A stretch of DNA of 64,000 bases, taken from positions 192,019 to 256,018 of the forward strand of contig JBBHKE010002118.1 of the NCBI GenBank assembly GCA_037447655.1, in the 5' to 3' direction. The position numbers and the translations under genes were made by a program. This document shows positions 41,896 through 53,838 of this stretch, one piece after another. Each line of letters begins with the position of its first letter. Position 1 is the stretch's first letter. The notes under the pieces were generated by a model. That model was given only the letters and a program-made list of their open reading frames with translations, was not told where the DNA came from and searched no databases. The DNA comes from Zygnema cylindricum. Lineage: Eukaryota > Streptophyta > Zygnematophyceae > Zygnematales > Zygnemataceae.

Positions 41896-42088
41896 CTAGC
41901 TCATCCTATTTGTTAAAAAAATATGCATATAAATGGTGCACTCTGAAACCGGTGCATTTGAGGTTGACAAGACTGTTTCACCCAAAGTTGTTATTTCAAA
42001 TGTAGGATAAGGGCAAGTTCTGCACACCAGCAGCTTCATCATCTCACACCAAATGCCTACCTCATTTGAAAAAGCCAAACAAACTTCT
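41896..42088 (-). pseudogene. Conserved exon R, unit D copy
   Basis: Acceptor GATGCAG, frame CLAFSNEVGIWCEMMKLLVC then RTCPYPTFEITTLGE. It differs from the B copy at few positions. Open to a stop at 41896. Confidence 0.4.
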
Positions 42089-42754
42089 CTGCATCTACTT
42101 AATTCATTTTCAGCCCTAACTTGAGAGGGCACATGCAAACAATGTCACAAAACTCCGACAACCTCTGCAAACATCAACAAAAAAGAGTTGACGGTTGACA
42201 AAAACGTCAAGAAGAATATCCCAAAGCAAAATCATCATTCGTCACTGCACCCTTCTCAAAATTCACACAATACCATCCCACTTACAATCATACACTTACT
42301 CGAAACTTAATCTTAAATTTCTGACAATGTGGTTTCCTCAAGTTCTCCCTTCCTCAAGTCTTCCCTGTCTCAAGTCTTCTTGGCATAAAGCAACGACAGA
42401 AGGATCGAGCGAATTCAAAAAGTAATAACCTGTGACAATCAAAGAGAATCACATTCGTTTTATGAATTCCTTCACATTTCCTTTTTATCATCCTCTCTGC
42501 AGAGTAACATATATGTCATAGCAAGTTCACTGTTCCATCCTTGATAAAAGGTGAGCGTACAATAGAACCAAAAACGATGATTTCATATTTGATTCAAACG
42601 CTGACAACAGTAATCGGCTTTCGTGTTTTGTAGGCTAGCCAACCCCCAAAAGGCAGAATGAGTACCACTGGAAATAATGAGAACAAGCAAACATCTTTTT
42701 CGAGGTTAAAAACACAATGAAACAATGCAGGAATTTTCGAACTCACACTTTACG
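42089..42754 (-). other. mTERF-D 3' flank
   Basis: Non-coding and paralogous to 24.43-25.12 kb. It keeps the GTGAGT donor-like site after the stop. Confidence 0.5.
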
Positions 42755-44044
42755 TCACATTAACGAAACGTTGAATCGTTTTTCAAACGCCTCCTTTGAC
42801 GGATTGAAGATGATGCTTAACGAATAGTCACCACTCTCTATTTTGGCCTTCACCAGGGCATGATAACATGGCTTCAATCGCTTTTCAAGAGACAATGTAA
42901 GAACCGTTGGGTATGCAGCCACATCCTCTATGTTGCGTCCCATTTCCTTCACCAAAAACTCCAATTAAGGGTCGAAGGTCTCGCAGGAGGAGCCTAAAAG
43001 TGTGGGAGAAAATTGAATCATTTTTAGGCCATTCTCTTCTCTTAAATGTTGCTGAAGCTGTTTGTACGTCTGTTGCATTGTGGAAGTTGGGGCCACGAGA
43101 ATGGACGGGTGTTTCACCAAAAGCCGTTTTGCAATGTCATTGCCAAACAACTCTTGTAGCCCTTTGGCCCTTTGCTGTAAGGCTCCGGGGGTTCTACAAC
43201 CAAGAATGGGAAATTTTAGAAGAATAGTTACACCATGGGGATCTGGGAAAATGGATTTCACTGCCTCTATCCCTTCTTTAACGGTTTTATCACTAGATGA
43301 TAATATGTTTGGGTACTTCTCCAACATACAAGCAGTGATGGGCACATCTAGACTCGCCCACAGCTGCAATTTGGATTCAAGTGTGGCTGGAGAAAGGTTT
43401 AGAACCATTGGCCAAGCAGAAACTAATTTTCCTAAATTTTGCACCTCCAAAGTGTCTTGGAGATAGTCGAGTACGGATTCATGTTGCTCAACTGTACCAG
43501 AAAGGATTTGCTGCCGCTTATTAGAATCACTCTGCAAAGCTTTGAAGAATTGCTGTGAGTCAATTCCATACCTGCTGAAAATGGCTGCCTTCCTAAGAAT
43601 ATGTTGTTTGTTTTTTACAAGGGCGACAGAATGTCTCTTTAGAAGCCGCTCCAACTGCGGCTTGGAACATCCCAGACTCAGCAGAATCTTCGTGACATCT
43701 GCCACGTCACCTTCTGAAACTGCCACTCCATCACTGCCATTTCTCCCCCTTGCCACGTGGTCTCGTCCCTCTGCCGCATCCCCTCCTGGTTTTGCGGCGT
43801 GCCCTTCCCCGCCCCCCGCCCCGGGCTGGTCTTCGGCCTCGCATCGGGCCTTGGGTGGGCGGCGAGGGCGACAGTGCAGGCGGGCGAACTGCTGCCAGGA
43901 GGAGTGGTGGGGGGGTGCGGCTGGCTTGGCTTGTGGCACGTGTGGAGGGAGAGCTGGCGGCCGGCTGGACGGAGAGAGCAAAGCGAGGAGAGAAGAGAGA
44001 GAGGGAGAGAAGGGACGGAGGGAGCGCAAGGACGCGCAGGCCAT
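42755..44044 (-). pseudogene. mTERF copy D, single nonsense mutation
   Basis: Start MACASLRSLRPFSPSL at 44044; an upstream in-frame ATG at 44137 is not shared by A-C. 429 codons if the internal stop is ignored, three more than A/B because the linker is a chimera (AEGRDHVARGR then NGSDGVAVSEGDV). Repeats are nearly identical to B. At 42965-42967 a TAA replaces the Lys codon (CCT AAA to CCT TAA) corresponding to residue 357 of A. The last two repeats would be lost, while the frame beyond stays open to 42755 (restart MEFLVKEMGR…). One substitution kills the copy, so it is very young or a sequence error. Confidence 0.85.
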
Positions 44045-44449
44045 CGTATTGCCAAGGGGGAATGAAAGGGAGGGGAGAAGAAAACGAGAGAGTGGAGAGA
44101 TGAAGAAGAAAGTGTTACAGAGGGAAGGCGCGTCCAAAAATTCAAAATCTGAGCAATTTTACCGGCCGTCTAATTTAACGACCAAGAAAATCATCTTTTG
44201 GCTGTTGTGTTGAACGGGACGGAGGTTCAAATGTTTTATTACATCGGTACAAACCGGGGTTCAATTTTCGATTTCGATTGTACTTTTTAGGTGTAAGGGT
44301 TTGTTCAGTAACATTTGTACCTCCATCGCACTTTTTGTAATTTTCTGTCCACTCTCTTTTGTCAGTAAATACAGTTTCAACTTTCAAGTTTCAGCGTATA
44401 CATCACCTGAAGAAGGTTAAGGGTCAGGGGAAGTCTGGGGATACCAAGG
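44045..44449 (-). promoter_or_regulatory. mTERF-D upstream region
   Basis: It contains AATTTTACCGGCCGTCTAAT (44154-44173) and a C-like upstream segment (TTCGATTTCGATTGTACTTT, 44268-44287). A decayed counterpart of the divergent exon at 35008 follows near 44.39 kb. Confidence 0.4.
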
Positions 44450-46191
44450 GGTCTTTTGGAATTTAGTTTGAAATATAGGTTTTGAGGCAAGCTGGAATAA
44501 GTTACTCGACACATTACATTAAAAAATGAAGTGATTCTTTTCTTGACTGATTTTTGCCTGGGAAAAAGACCCTTATGAACAGAGCATGTATTTGACTTGA
44601 AACTTATGATTGCAGAAAAACCACCGACATCGTCAACATTCTCATCAGTTCACTACCAAGTCAACAGGCATGGAATGACATTCACTTTGCTGGTTGTCGA
44701 TGTTATCAGATACAGTCGTAAAAAAATTAAGCAGGAAACTAGGTCAAAAAAAAAAGCTGCCATCCAAGTCACTGTCTGAACACCACAATAATTTGCAATT
44801 AAGTGAGAATAAAATAACACCAATGATTATCTTCGCAGAGTTTTTTGATATTTTTATTCGTTTTTTTCTTAGCTTGAAAAAATTTCTAGTTACCAACCAT
44901 CGCGGATTCAATCAATTACAGAGATCCCAAAAAATTATTGAACCGTCCAAATTTTACGGCGGACTTAATAGCACAAAAAAAATGCGTCGAGAAAAACCTA
45001 ATTTGTTTTAGTCAAGATTGACCAGGAACAACTAACAAACTAGATATTCACTTGTATTCATGTTTTGCACTTCATCTTTGTACATTGCTGATTGTTCACG
45101 AATGGTTGCCTTTAATTTGTCCATTTTATACTCAAAGCCTCAGATTTGTCGTTTAGCTGTGAAACAGAAGAACCAACAAACCACAACCAGACAAACATCA
45201 CGAGAAGTCGTATTCCTAAGACAATTAAGTGGACTCGGGACTCCATCTAAAACACGTTTCAATAAAAAGAGCAGTTCAGTTCAACACAAGTTTAGTTCTC
45301 CGTTTTTCAATACGACGTATAACGGCAAATCTAAAAAATTCCTGTATTCGATAAAATAAATTGTTTGCAGATTTTTTACAGCCTAGGCAAGGAAGAATGC
45401 TTTTTTTAAATTGTTATGAGATGAAGTCAATTTGGTTCAACTATACAAAAATGAGAACTTTTATTACACTAAGATCTCAAATAATGCTGAGGTGAAAAAG
45501 AACACAGGAAGGGAGAAGGCTCAGTCAACAAAAACAGGAAATCTGTTTCACGTCAGTCGCCACTCAAAAATAAATATGTCGATGAGCATTTTTAAATCGA
45601 AACAAGGAAACAATAATCACAATTTTATCTGACACAGGCTTGGACTGAATTTTCTTTGGCTACAGAGGACAAAGTTGACCACTCACGCTGAAGAATTTCA
45701 AAACCACGTCAACATACCCATCAAAAACTGCCAATAACAAGAACAAATGCGAAATTGTGTCGATTCTACGACAGGAGCATGAGTACCTCAAACTTATAAC
45801 CTATATACAGCAAAGAAGAGTTGCAAGAATTAATAACTATGTCACCATATTCGCTGAAAACAATATGCTTAAACACGGAAAAATGTGAAATTATTTGCCG
45901 TTGACGAGACTGTTTCCTCCAAATTGATTTTTTTAAATGAGAATAAGGGCAATCTCTGCAAATCAGCAGCGTACTCAACTCATACAAAATATCTACCTCA
46001 TTTGTAAATCAGCCGTAATCTAAGAGAGAAACCCATGCAAATGATGTAACAAAACTCTGACTATTGCTGCAAACAATAAAAAAAACTATTTCCAGTTAAG
46101 TTGTGTTGAATGACAAAAACGATAAAACAGCTTATGCCAAAGCAAAAACATCATCATTCGTCACTGCACCCTTTTCAAAATCTACACAGAA
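44450..46191 (-). other. Ghost array unit without mTERF gene
   Basis: In order it shows 5'-flank sequence (44.58-45.0 kb), the A/B/D distal segment (45.06-45.6 kb), companion exon-2 relic (about 45.65-45.74 kb, acceptor GGCAG then TTTTTGATGGGTATGTTGAC), broken exon R (about 45.90-46.01 kb) and the 3'-flank segment to 46191. It then stops abruptly and continues with unrelated repeat. It is a unit whose mTERF body has been lost. Confidence 0.6.
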
Positions 46192-46440
46192 TGTCGGAAA
46201 CAGAAAAGGCTGACAAGCTGACCATCGACGTTTCGGCCATTCTTTCAAAACCATCCACGTGGCATGCGTCGGCATGCATCTAAAAATTGTCGGCGTCTCG
46301 AGCTTCGACCCGATACGATATGCATCACTAGATCCACAGTGTACTACTACTTGCATTTATATACAACCTAATATTTCACTCAGAGACCATTATGAAGTAC
46401 TAGAAAAAAAATTGTCTCGATCTACATAAGCTTCTAAAGT
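46192..46440. repeat. Dispersed repeat shared with 26.9 and 27.6 kb
   Basis: CATCGACGTTTCGGCCATTC (46225-46244) and CCGATACG…ATGCA…CTAGATCCAC…GTGTAC match sequence at 27.52-27.74 kb. Probably the end of a TE family; not classified. Confidence 0.5.
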
Positions 46441-46679
46441 CGAAAAGGTGTTGGAACACCTTTTTCCTCGATCTTCATGTTTGCTTTGTTGTTTTTGACC
46501 ATGTAGGTCTAAAATATTCTAGCAATTCTTTCATAGTCAAAATGAAGAGCTTTAAAAACACTGCGAAACTATTCAAAACAAAATCCACGAACTTAAGTTG
46601 CTCAACAGTTTTCAGTTTACTGTTCTTTTTCTGTAACTGGCATATACCTAGTGGTGTGGAAAACATACCTAGGTACCCC

Positions 46680-46871
46680 ACTGGTCGTTATCACTTATCA
46701 GCGTTAAGCGCTTATTAGTGTTAATGCAAAAGTAAAATTAATAGTGCAAGGGGACGTGGCAAATTGTAGTCCACATCATTAGATAGAACTGTTAACACTA
46801 ATTTGTGCTTTTTGGATTAAAAAAGTTACGACTGAATTAGTGTTATTAACTCTAATAATGATGGGTGGTCT
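46680..46871. mobile_element. Degenerate MITE of the 15679 type
   Basis: It contains GACGTGGCAAATTGTAGTCC and ends with CTCTAATAATGATGGGTGGT. Termini have decayed and TA flanks are uncertain. Confidence 0.4.
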
Positions 46872-47095
46872 AGAACATCGTGAATCGTTATTAGCGTATT
46901 GAACTCTAATTCGGTTCCCTAATTTTTTTTCCAAATTCTCAAATAGAATTATCCATACTAATTAAAAAAAACCCTAATTCCTAATTAGAGTAAACGATTT
47001 CTTTGAAAATTTCCAAATTCCCAATTAGCATTAATAATGGTAATTATTCTTATACGCTAAAAAAAATTCTACGCTAATAGCGATTGGCAATTTAG
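46872..47095. mobile_element. Degenerate TA-type MITE
   Basis: Left ATCGTGAATCGTTATTAGCG, right inverse …CGCTAATAGCGATTGGCAAT. The interior is AT-rich. It abuts the preceding MITE and an AT-rich repeat array. Confidence 0.45.
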
Positions 47096-47099
47096 TTGT

Positions 47100-47400
47100 C
47101 ATATTCGGTATAATGTCACAGTTAGATATAGCTTTTATAATTTATAAAATATAACAGGTAGATATAGTTGTTATAATTACCATAATCTTACAGATAAATA
47201 TAACTGTTTAGTTAACAAAATATAACAGTTAGATATAACTTTTACGATAAATATAACATAAAAACTATAACTAGCTGTTAAATTTAGTATAATATTACAG
47301 CCAGATATAGTTGTTATGCAAACTATAACGCAACAGATACATACAACAACTGTCACAATAAATAAAATATAACACTTACAACTAGCTGTAGAAACTAATG
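47100..47400. repeat. AT-rich TATAACAG repeat array
   Basis: Imperfect recurrence, in both orientations, of TATAACAGTTAGATATA-like units (about six within 300 bp). Likely able to form hairpins. No coding. Confidence 0.7.
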
Positions 47401-47533
47401 GTTTTAAAGTATTTTCTAGGTCTGAATAGAAATAAAGAAGCCGAGGCAGTCTACCTCTAACTTCTCTCTCCAACTCTCAAACTTGTCGCAGTCACTGAGA
47501 AATTGGAGAGGATCTGACCGTACATAAATGTAC

Positions 47534-47839
47534 CATAGTTCAAAAGTAGGCGTTTTTATGGTAGGCCTTTGGTCGGTGCCTTTATCGTAAGTTGTGTTAT
47601 GGGCTTTTCATGTGATCTTCTTAGATCGCTACTTTGATCAATGACCGTCCGATCGTCCGAATCTGACGGTGTATATTAATATTTTTGGTCTGAATATTTT
47701 AATTGGTCCAATTTTTGGTCCGAATGTTTTAATTGGTCCGAATAGGTCCGAATACAGTATGGGTCTTAAGGTCATATTGTATGTTTTGCATACAATAGGC
47801 CTATTGTATGGGCCTACTTTCACCTACTTTTGAACTATG
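47534..47839. mobile_element. hAT-like MITE, 8-bp TSD
   Basis: 306 bp, perfect 17-bp inverted ends CATAGTTCAAAAGTAGG, flanked by AAATGTAC (47526-47533 and 47840-47847). The CATAGTT start is shared with the element at 23343. Non-coding. Confidence 0.88.
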
Positions 47840-47847
47840 AAATGTAC

Positions 47848-48190
47848 CGATTCAAGTGAAAATTTTACAAAAAATAAATTAAATCAGACGCGCACGCATA
47901 GGAACGTGCGCTCAAAAAACGGGATTGGTCTGACACGTAAATTAGTCTGACATGTACGGATATTTAAATTTCACGACGGTGTACGATTTCTAAAATTTTG
48001 TACGGATACATATAATAATGTGTACAATCGTACAGAAAATATTCCATTTTTGCTGTTCCAAATTAGCATTAATGCCAAAATTAGAATACACCTTTTAAAA
48101 AAAAAAAATCAAATTCTTAATTAGCATCAATTACGGTAAACTTACCTCCACACTATTTAAACCTTGACACTAATAACGATGCGCAGTGTA
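47848..48190. other. No gene; MITE-like debris
   Basis: It contains a fragment ending TAATAACGATGCGCAGTGTA (about 48172-48191), similar to TA-type MITE termini. The left partner is not identified. Confidence 0.4.
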
Positions 48191-49714
48191 CAGTATTTGA
48201 AATACGAATTACAATAGAAGTAGGGAACAAAGAAGTACATAGTCTGAACTTGAGTGATTCCATGTCGCTTGTATGAAGTACATGCCTTCGCTAATAGGGT
48301 AATCACTTTAAAGTAGAGTGAGTGTTCTCTTTACTTCATCATAATGTTGAGGATAAAATATAAACTATTTTACTTGGTGGCCCATAAGGAACCATGCAGC
48401 AAAACATATTTTAGTGTAGTTAAAACCGATACATTTCTAACAGTGACGATTTAATATCTCGAAAACCATTGGCTGGTATACAGAGCCTGTCCCAGAAAGT
48501 GCTAATAACACTCGTTCGGTCACGACTTTTCCTAGCAAAATATCATTGAATAGTGTGGATAACACTAACGAATGGAGTGGGCTTAGAAACGACAATGTCT
48601 CTCAGCACTGTATTAGTATCATCAATATTTCAGTAAAAACAACCATTTCCTTTACACTAAGAGCGAAAATGGGCAGTACAGGGCATCTCAAAAACATACA
48701 TTTCAAACAAATAAACGGTTTTTAAAAAAAAAAGGAGATCTTGTTCTTCTCTTGTTTGGCCAAATAACAATTGCTCATATTGCACACAAAAGTATATGTC
48801 AATGAAGACATATGGAATCGGTCAAAATAGTTAAATCCCCGTCAAAGCCTACTATATACCACAGGCTATACATATAAACTATGGGAATTTACTCAAAAAG
48901 AATATACATTTGTTCTAAAACTAAGAAGTCTAGTTAAGAGATTAAAGGTTGAACTGAAGTAAAAACCTAACTGATATACAAAAAGGTAGGAGGCTCTCAA
49001 TGGCACATTAAGAAAACGCCAAGTTATTTTACAAAACATGCTAGTCATCCAGTAAGTGAAAAGAGAATGATGATATTTTCTTTCCCCATTTTCCCTGTCT
49101 CAACCTGCGACAAATGTCACAAAAAGCCCTCGATGGACAAGATCACTTTCACGATTCTCAATATGATAAGACCCTAACAAAAGGATTATTATTACGTCAA
49201 TTTGTGACAGATACGTGTTGAAGGAGAGAAAAACAAACAATCTTCCGAATTGAATCCGTCGAAAATCGCAAGCCGCAAGTACAAATCCGAGACTTTCCAT
49301 CGCCCAAATTGACGAAGACGAAGAATGAAGTTCTTCTCCTTTTTAAAAAAGCCTTTCGTGAAATTCGACAAGAATCTACATAAAAAGATAGGGAAAAGGA
49401 TACGAAAAAGGTATGTAGAAAGGTACATATAAAAAGAACCTAACTTTCTAAGAACAGAAGGTCCAAAAATACGCCATATAAAAAAAAAAAATTACTACTC
49501 CCCAAAAGCTTATGAATTCTGAGCTCTTTCACTTCTAGAATAAGGAGTTCCGTAAAACCGTACAAAGCGGGAACCTGTTTGTCACACATAAACCAGAATT
49601 AAACTTTTATTTTCAAAACTCCAGACATAAAACAAGTCAATGTATAACGTAAAACAAGTCAATGTATTTTCTTTTTTTTTTTGCTTATTCCTTTCACATG
49701 TACCAGAACTAAAA
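48191..49714. repeat. Unit-E segment shared with C and F
   Basis: Paralogous to 29.93-31.44 and 59.31-60.87 kb. No conserved frame. The AGAATA repeat follows at 49715-49880. Confidence 0.6.
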
Positions 49715-49880
49715 TGAACAAAAAGAATACGAATACAAATACAAATGCATATACAAATTCGAATAAAAGAAAATAAGCATATAACAATACAAGAATATAA
49801 GAATGAATACAAGAGTAGTAGAATAGAAGAACGCAATATAACAACATAAGAATATAAGAATACAAGAATAAGAACGGGAA
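49715..49880. repeat. AGAATA-type simple repeat, unit E
   Basis: A-rich imperfect repeat (AAGAATATAAGAATACAAG) at the same place as in units C and F. Confidence 0.75.
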
Positions 49881-49921
49881 ACGAAAGGAAAAAGAAAGGA
49901 GAAAGAAAAAAGGGCTATAAA

Positions 49922-49965
49922 CATCCAAACTCTCCACCTTCTATGTCAATTTTCAGAATATCCAC
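49922..49965 (-). pseudogene. FkbM-type exon, unit E, truncated
   Basis: After the acceptor: VDILKIDIEGGEFG, then the sequence jumps to TTTATAGCCC. About half of the 90-nt exon is deleted and its donor lost. The motif itself is intact, unlike unit C. Confidence 0.5.
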
Positions 49966-49969
49966 CTGA

Positions 49970-50539
49970 AAACAAAAATACAAAAGGAAAAAAAGGAAAT
50001 AAGAGAACATGGCCAAATCAGAATACTTCAAACCACTTATGGTGAGAGGAATTTTCTTAAAACACCAAACTACATAAACGTCAATTGATTTTTCCTAAAA
50101 ACGCAAACTGCATATCTAAAACTGACATTTTCCCAAAAGAAAACCAAACCATAAAATTGATTGTGAACACTTATTATACAACCGACCAAGATCAGTAAGT
50201 TTTTGTTTAAAAAACCAACCAAGTATCGCATTGTTAGCATTCATCTTACATCCCCAGGTTCAGAAAGTACAAAAAACTTTGGGTACTAAGACTCACATCG
50301 ACGATTTCTGATTTTCCAATTTTTTTCTTCTTTTTTCAGCAACCAGTTATTATCCATTCGACAATACACAAACATAGATGACATAAATTCCATAGCCTAA
50401 AAACCAGAAAACCAATTACCCCTTCCTTTTACCCTCCAACATCCTTCCAACTCCTTCCTCCAATAAAACTCTTTCTAATTCAGGATTTTGCAAAGAGAAC
50501 CTTCTTCTGCCTCTCTCCCACCTTTTCCTTTGTAAGAAA
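49970..50539. other. Unit-E flank, no gene
   Basis: Aligns with 31.67-32.1 kb and partly with 61.19-61.7 kb. No coding signal. Confidence 0.45.
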
Positions 50540-51203
<664 letters not shown>

Positions 51204-52368
51204 CCATGAGAACGATGTCACAAAACGTTTACTGTCTCTGCAAACAACAACAAAAAAAAGTTGACGACTGTACTTCAAAGTAGATTGTGTTGAATAGCAA
51301 AAACGTTAAAAAGGCTTATCCCAAAAATAAAAACATCATCATTCGTAACTGCTTCCTTTTCAAAATCTACACAATACCATCCCATACATACATCCCACTT
51401 ACTGGAAGGCTATCTTCAAATTTACGGGAATGTGTTTTCCTCAAGTCTTCCCTTCCTCAAGTGCTCCCGGATTCCAAAAACGGGAGTAGATTCAAAAGGT
51501 ATGAACTTGTGACAATCAAAGAGAATCACATTTGTTTTATGCCTTCCTCCACATTCCCTTCATCCTCGTCTCTGCAGAGAACAACAAATCTCATTGCAAG
51601 TCCACTATTTCATCGTTGATACGAGGAGAGCTTACAAAAGCTCAAAAGTTTTAATGTAACAATTGGCATTCAACTCTTTTTTTGTACCAACAAAAACAAA
51701 CTCCTAAAGGTCTAATCCAATTCTATTCCAAACCTAATGTATGAGTAAAAGCCTAGTAAACAATGTCACATGAATTTGAATCAATCATCCAAAAGAAACA
51801 AGAAATTGGAGTTTCTAGGGGGCAATACGTTTCACGTCAAGGAGAACTATACCAGGGGCAAAAAATAGATCCTCCCTTGTCAACCACCTTTATCAATCTC
51901 CACGATAGCATCCCACTAATAATCACACATTTACTAACACAATTCGCAGAAATTTGACAACCTAGGTATATCTCACCTCCATAAAAAGCGAGGAAAACAA
52001 GCAAATTTCTGTGGTGCTAACTTGTAATGGAGGAAGAGCACCTCAACACACAACAAGATGACAACGTTTGCTTTCATCCTCCCTTCAGATACTCTTCGAC
52101 TTCACCTATAAAAGTACAAATACACACCTCCCAGTGTAAGTTCACTCTTCAATGTTGGTATATGAGATGACGAGGGCATATAAAAGAACCAAAAACAATG
52201 ATTCCACTATTGAAACTGACAACCGTGAACGGCTTTCATTTTTCATAGTCTCGCCCAAGCAGCAAAAAGTAGAATGAGTACCAAAGGAAAACATGAAGAC
52301 AAGCAAACACCTTTCCCAAGGATGGTTAAAATATAATGAGAGTACGAGAGTATTTGCACTCACACTTT
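51204..52368 (-). other. mTERF-E 3' flank
   Basis: Very similar to 32277-33443. Non-coding; the donor-like GTGAGTG follows the stop. Confidence 0.55.
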
Positions 52369-53621
52369 TCAACACATTAAAGAAACGCCGAATCTTATTT
52401 CAAATGCCTCATTAGATGGATTGAAGATGGTTTGTAAAGAATAGTCATTACTCTCTATTTTTGCCTTCATCAGGGCATCATAACGTGACTTCAATCGCTT
52501 TTCAAGAGAAAGATTAAAAACGGATGGGTATGTCGCCACGTCGTCTGTGCTGCGTCCCATTTCTTTCGTCAAAAACTCCATTTGAGTATTGGGTAAATTC
52601 GAATCATTTTCAGGACTTTCTCTTCTCCAAAATAATGTAGAAGTTGTTTGTACGTGTGTTCCATTGTGGAAGTTGGAGTTACAAGAATGCGCGGTTGCTT
52701 CAACAAATGCTGTTTCGCCAAGTCGTCGCCAAACAACTCTTGTAGCCCTTTGGCCCTTCGTTGCAAGGCTCGGGGGTCAATACGACCAAGGACTGGAAAT
52801 TTTGAAAGAATAGTTACGCCCAGTGGACCGGGGTAAATCGCTTTGACTCCCTCTATCCCTTCTCTCAAAGTGTTTTCACTATTTGATAATATGTCTGGGT
52901 ACTTCTCCAACATACAAGCAGTGATGGGCACATCTAGACTCGCCCACAGTTGCAATTTGGATTCAAGAGTGGCAGGAAGAAAGCTTACGATGGCAGGGAA
53001 TCTAGAAATCAATTTTCCCAAATTTTGCACTTTCAAAGTGCCTTGGAGATAGTTGAGTATGGATTCCTGTCGCTCATCTGAACCAGAAAGGATTTGCTGC
53101 TGCTTATTAGAATCTCTCTGCAAAGCAAATAAGAATTGTTGTGAGTTGACTCCATACTGACTGAAAATGGTCGCCTTCCTAAGAATATGCTGTTTGTTTT
53201 TCACAAGGGCGACAGAACATCTCTTCAAAAGTCGCTGAATCTGCGGCCCTGCGCATCCCAGACTGAGCAGAATCTTGGTGACATCTGCCACGTCATCTTC
53301 TGGCCCTGCCTCGTGCTCTCTCCCCCTTGCCACGTGGTCTCGTCCCTCTGCCGCATCCCCTCCTGGTTTTGCGGCGTGCCCTTCCCCGCCCCCCGCCCCG
53401 GGCTGGTCTTCGGCCTCGCATCGGGCCTTGGGTGGGCGGCGAGGGCGACAGTGCAGGCGGGCGAACTGCTGCCAGGAGGAGTGGTGGGGGGGTGCGGCTG
53501 GCTTGGCTTGTGGCACGTGTGGAGGGAGAGCTGGCGGCCGGCTGGACGGAGAGAGCAAAGCGAGGAGAGAAGAGAGAGAGCGATAGAACGGACGGAGGAG
53601 GCGCAATGATGGCCGGGCCAT
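52369..53621 (-). pseudogene. mTERF copy E, 31-bp deletion
   Basis: Start MARPSLRLLRPFYRSL at 53621; an upstream in-frame ATG at 53720 is not conserved. A-type linker (AEGRDHVARGREHEAGPEDD). Open through five repeats to KVLKMIRIYPIL. There about 31 bp present in C (encoding LLGRSWDTLGP) are missing near 52576-52590, shifting the frame to a stop at 52569. The 3' part (EFLTKEMGRSTDDVATYPSV … LEKRLKSRY … FGVSLMC) remains readable in the other frame. Repeat residues differ from C at many places (SRFPAIVSFLP vs SRHPMIITSLP; GPLGVTILSKFPVLGRIDPR vs DPLGVTILLKYPVLGCKDSR). Confidence 0.85.
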
Positions 53622-53838
53622 GGAATTGCCAAGGGGAAATGAAAGAGAGGGGAGGAAAGAAAGTGAGTGAAGACATGAGGAGGAAAGTGTTTTGCAGGGA
53701 AAGAGGCTCCAAAAATTCAAAATCTCAGCAATTTTACCGGCCGTCTAATTAAACGACAAATTCAACCATCTTTTTATGGTCGTCGTGTTGAACCGAAATT
53801 CAAATGTTTCCGTACATCGGTACAGGTAAGGTTTCTTA
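53622..53838 (-). promoter_or_regulatory. mTERF-E upstream region, cut by transposon
   Basis: The conserved block TTTTACCGGCCGTCTAATTA (53732-53751) is followed by a similar segment to unit C. Continuity ends at the Harbinger-like element (53839) and resumes near 55.4 kb. Confidence 0.45.

Noticed and set aside
44045-44137. Upstream ATG of mTERF-D (and 53720 for E) as the true start
   Set aside because: The extension is not in frame or not present in A, B and C, and the shared MA…LLRPF start gives a conventional transit peptide.
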